A stretch of 36,240 nt of DNA from assembly GCA_016288495.1 (NCBI GenBank), contig JAEEZH010000029.1:1-36240 (forward strand). Reading direction: 5' to 3'. Positions 33,087 through 36,240 of this stretch are shown piece by piece. A model generated the notes under the pieces. That model was not told the DNA's origin. It ran no database searches and saw only the letters and a list, made by a program, of their open reading frames with translations. This DNA comes from Lachnospiraceae bacterium (GTDB lineage Bacteria > Bacillota > Clostridia > Lachnospirales > Lachnospiraceae). Position 1 is the stretch's first letter; each line of letters begins with the position of its first letter. Position numbers and translations under genes: made by a program.

Positions 33087-33686
33087 TTGAAAAGGCAGTA
33101 TCATAAGTTTTTTGCGGTGGTGGCACTGGCTGTATCATCGGCGGTTTTGTTAAACCAGCTGGTGTTCCTGACCGGACTTTCGGAAAGCTCCGCGGGTTAT
33201 CAGGATGCTCTTAAGGTCATGCAGTCCATGGATCCGTCGGTCCTTGTGCTGATGGCTGTTTTTATCGCACCGATATATGAGGAGATGATATTCAGGGGAC
33301 TGTTTTATGCCATTCCCCTTCGTCTGATAAAAAGATTCAGGGGCCGGGACGCCGGAAAAAAGAGCGTGCCCCTGTTCGTCTTTATCTCTTCCCTGGCTTT
33401 TGCCCTGTATCACGGCAATCTGGTGCAGTTCATCTATGCCTTTTTTATGGCTCTTCTCATGTGTTTTACATATGAATGCTGCGGGGGACTTTTATGGACG
33501 ATACTGTTTCACATGAATGCCAATCTTTCCGCCCTGATAAGCGGTTTTTTCAGGGAGTATCCCGACAGATGGTTCACCTTTGTTGCTTTGGCCGTTTTGC
33601 TATTCACGGCTGTTGTGTGTGTCAGATATATGATCGGTCTGAAAAGGGAGAGTGAAGCCGGAGGGGATGCGGAGTTGCTGACTTAA
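33087..33686 (+). CDS. CPBP-family (CAAX protease/bacteriocin-processing) intramembrane metalloprotease
   Basis: APIYEEMIFRGLFYAIPLRL, SSLAFALYHGNLVQFIYAFFMALLMCFTYE, ILFHMNANL; TTG start. Confidence 0.88.
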   Translation: MKRQYHKFFAVVALAVSSAVLLNQLVFLTGLSESSAGYQDALKVMQSMDPSVLVLMAVFIAPIYEEMIFRGLFYAIPLRLIKRFRGRDAGKKSVPLFVFISSLAFALYHGNLVQFIYAFFMALLMCFTYECCGGLLWTILFHMNANLSALISGFFREYPDRWFTFVALAVLLFTAVVCVRYMIGLKRESEAGGDAELLT

Positions 33687-33696
33687 GGAGATCGGA

Positions 33697-36081
33697 ATGA
33701 GTCAAAATATCAAAGATAAAGTAAAATGGGAATTCAAAAGCTTTGGCACCAATTCCTCCACGGACGACAGGCTTTGCGGCTTCAGGAAAAGTGCCGACGG
33801 GCGCGTCGTGAGAGTGTATTCCCTTAAGAATTCCGGTAAGATAATACCTCTGTCCCATGACGGGCTTTCTTTTTATTATACGCCTGTAAAAAGCGATAAA
33901 AATTTTACGCTGAGAGCGAAGATGCATATAAATGACTGGTCCTTTACCAACGGCCAGGAGGGCTTCGGAATGATGGCCTGCGACCGGATCGGTGAGACGG
34001 GGGAGCATGATTTCTGGAACAATTCGCTGATGGCGCTGGTCACCAAGGGTATGTATTTTTATGACGCGGCCAGTGATTCCTATAAGGGCAGCGATGATGA
34101 GAACAGGATAGTGATGTTCCAGGGAGTATCCGCCCTGGCAAGATACGGTGTGACAAAGGATAACCTTCAGGAGTTCAAGGATGATCCCTCAAAGGCCATG
34201 GGCAGGTATTTTTATCAGGACCAGACCATGCTGGAACACAGCTGCGCAAAGCTGGGAGCGGGTACTTACAATATCGCGGGGAACTATGTCCTGCCCCATG
34301 AATTCGATGAGACAAAGTCCGGAGAGACAGCCTACGGCAGGGGCAGGCTGATGGCTGAGGCGGAGAATACGCCGGATGAGCTTGTCTATGAAGATTTTAT
34401 CTTTTGCATTACAAAGGATAACTCCGGTTATACCCTGTCCTATGAGAGTCCTGACGGAAAGATAAAGGGTTCAAAGACTTATTTTGATCCCAGGTACTAT
34501 AAGGACGGGGAGATAAGGGCGGATGTGGAAAAGGCAGCAGGCGAGCCCGGCATGCTGGAAAAGCTGGACGAGGGCTATGTCTATGCCGGATTTTTTGCCG
34601 CGAGAAATGCGGATGTGAGTTTTTCCGATATTCACCTGGAGATAAGGGACCGGGAAGAGGATGAGCCTACCCGTGCCCATGACAGGGTGTTTTTTGACAA
34701 TGACTCCCGCTTTATTGCCGCTGATACGGCGAACCGGGAGGATTATACCCTCGCATACAGACCTGCCTGGAACGGGATGTTAAAGGTGACGGGGGAAGAG
34801 GGCGTCATTTTTGAAGGTGAGGTCTTTGCAGATAAGAATACCTATATCCCGTCCCGTCTCAAGGCAGGGTTCAACAGGTTTTCTTCCGAATTTACCCCGG
34901 ATGAGTCCTATCACTACGGATATGACGAAGCGCATCCGGAGAATATCTATAACTGTCTGGATTCCTATGAGACGCTTCATCGGGAATTGTCTGTGGTATA
35001 CAGGAGCTTTCCTTCCGGGCAGATCCATGTGTCTCCCGAGGGGACGGCCGGAGCAGCGGGCAGTGAGGATGATCCCGTGGATATAAGGACGGCGGTGGCC
35101 TTTGCGGCTCCGGGACAGGAGATCCTCCTTAAGAGCGGCGTGTATGGGTTTTCACATCGCCTTTTTATAGAAAGGGGAACGGACGGTACTTCGGATAAGC
35201 CTGTGGTAATGAGGGGCGACGGGGGAAAGGCTGTCTTTGACTTTAAGGATATGGCAGGTGCCGGGTCTTTGGGCGGAGGCTTTTTCATATCCGGCTGTTA
35301 CTGGCATATTTCCGACATAGAGATAAGGAACACGCCGGATCGGAATACGGGTATCTGGCTGGCGGGACATCATAACCTGCTGGAGAGGATAGAGGCTCAT
35401 CACAACGGAAACGTGGGGATCTGTATCCTGGCCGCCAATACTTCCATCAGACGGGATGAGACGGACCGGGATAACGAGCTCCTCTGGCCTCATCATAACC
35501 TTATAAAAGACTGTATCTCGTATGAAAACTGCGATGCCGGCGGTGATCTGGCGGACGGTTTTGCCTGCAAGCTGATGGCGGGTGAGGGGAATGCTTTTGT
35601 CAACTGCGTCTCCCACAATAACGCCGACGATGGTTTCGACCTGTACACCAAGTCGGAGACCGGCAGGATAGGATCTGTCAGGATCGAGAACTGTGTGGCC
35701 TATGAAAACGGTTATGTGCATCGGGACGGCGGGAGAAAAAGCGCAGGCAACGGAAACGGCTTCAAACTGGGCGGGGAGTCCATCCCCGGCGCTCATGTGG
35801 TCAGGGGCAGCGTGGCCTACAGGAATAAGGCGGACGGCTTTGACTCAAACAGATGTCCCGATCCGAAGCTTTACGACTGCCTGGCCTATGACAACGAAAA
35901 GTCCAATTTTGACCTGTACTCTGCCAAGGGAAAGGCGACGGACTTTTTTATGGAGCGCTGTGTGTCCTTTAGGACGGATAAGACCCTGGGAAAGGGAGAT
36001 ATCGTAAAATGCGGGGACAATCAGAAGCCGGAAGAGGCTATGGGCGAGGATGTCATTCTTTGGAAGCTTAACGAAGAGTGA
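33697..36081 (+). CDS. PL9-like right-handed beta-helix protein with a large N-terminal domain, no obvious signal peptide
   Basis: C-terminal DDPVDIRTAVAFAAPGQEILLKSGVYGF, MRGDGGKAVFDF, CYWHISDIEIRNTPDRNTGIWLAGHHNLLERIEAHHNGNVGI, LADGFACKLMAGEGNAFVNCVSHNNADDGFDLYTKSE, GNGNGFKLGG, parallel to CDS 24615-27461. Confidence 0.87.
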   Translation: MSQNIKDKVKWEFKSFGTNSSTDDRLCGFRKSADGRVVRVYSLKNSGKIIPLSHDGLSFYYTPVKSDKNFTLRAKMHINDWSFTNGQEGFGMMACDRIGETGEHDFWNNSLMALVTKGMYFYDAASDSYKGSDDENRIVMFQGVSALARYGVTKDNLQEFKDDPSKAMGRYFYQDQTMLEHSCAKLGAGTYNIAGNYVLPHEFDETKSGETAYGRGRLMAEAENTPDELVYEDFIFCITKDNSGYTLSYESPDGKIKGSKTYFDPRYYKDGEIRADVEKAAGEPGMLEKLDEGYVYAGFFAARNADVSFSDIHLEIRDREEDEPTRAHDRVFFDNDSRFIAADTANREDYTLAYRPAWNGMLKVTGEEGVIFEGEVFADKNTYIPSRLKAGFNRFSSEFTPDESYHYGYDEAHPENIYNCLDSYETLHRELSVVYRSFPSGQIHVSPEGTAGAAGSEDDPVDIRTAVAFAAPGQEILLKSGVYGFSHRLFIERGTDGTSDKPVVMRGDGGKAVFDFKDMAGAGSLGGGFFISGCYWHISDIEIRNTPDRNTGIWLAGHHNLLERIEAHHNGNVGICILAANTSIRRDETDRDNELLWPHHNLIKDCISYENCDAGGDLADGFACKLMAGEGNAFVNCVSHNNADDGFDLYTKSETGRIGSVRIENCVAYENGYVHRDGGRKSAGNGNGFKLGGESIPGAHVVRGSVAYRNKADGFDSNRCPDPKLYDCLAYDNEKSNFDLYSAKGKATDFFMERCVSFRTDKTLGKGDIVKCGDNQKPEEAMGEDVILWKLNEE

Positions 36082-36240
36082 CACAGCATTGCACTTTTGT
36101 CATCCTGAACGAAGGGTGACACAGCATTGCACTTCTGTCATCCTGAACGAAGGGTGACACAGCATCGCACTTCTGTCATCCTGAACGAAGGGTGACACAG
36201 CATCGCACTTCTGTCATCCTGAACGAAGGGTGACACAGCA
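36070..36240 (+). repeat. 38-bp tandem repeat running off the window edge (about 4.5 units visible)
   Basis: AACGAAGGGTGACACAGCATCGCACTTCTGTCATCCTG at 36070, 36108, 36146, 36184 and 36222. Confidence 0.96.

Noticed and set aside
36070-36240. Possible CRISPR array
   Set aside because: Units are directly abutting 38-bp tandem repeats with no unique spacers and no cas genes.

Overview
The window looks like a chromosomal segment from a low-to-mid GC Firmicute, probably Lachnospiraceae-like (inferred from gene content only). It opens inside a giant secreted or surface ORF (at least 3,885 aa, 5' end outside the window) that ends at a strong intrinsic terminator. Next come a small TerB-like gene and a translationally coupled pair: an NRPS-like A-PCP-C protein with a vestigial second A domain, and a type-B carboxylesterase. 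Housekeeping-type genes follow (glmS, RmlD-like reductase, membrane J-domain protein, glnS, DUF2225 protein). Then a secreted PL9-like right-handed beta-helix protein, a convergent PrsA/PpiC lipoprotein, an acidic membrane-anchored protein, tRNA-Val and tRNA-Met, a FliB-like Cys-cluster protein, an L,D-transpeptidase, a TPP riboswitch with thiT, a CPBP protease, and a second PL9-like protein without an obvious signal peptide. The most interesting unexplained signals are: (1) a modular intergenic repeat family with 82-bp short forms, a long form carrying three extra hairpins, and tandem arrays growing from the element termini, with four clusters in the 5' leaders of genes; (2) the A-PCP-C-(partial A) plus esterase operon; (3) a long run of about 12-14 diverged beta-sandwich-like modules in the giant protein; and (4) an inverted tRNA-Met fragment just downstream of the tRNA genes. 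No CRISPR array, transposase or phage gene was recognised.
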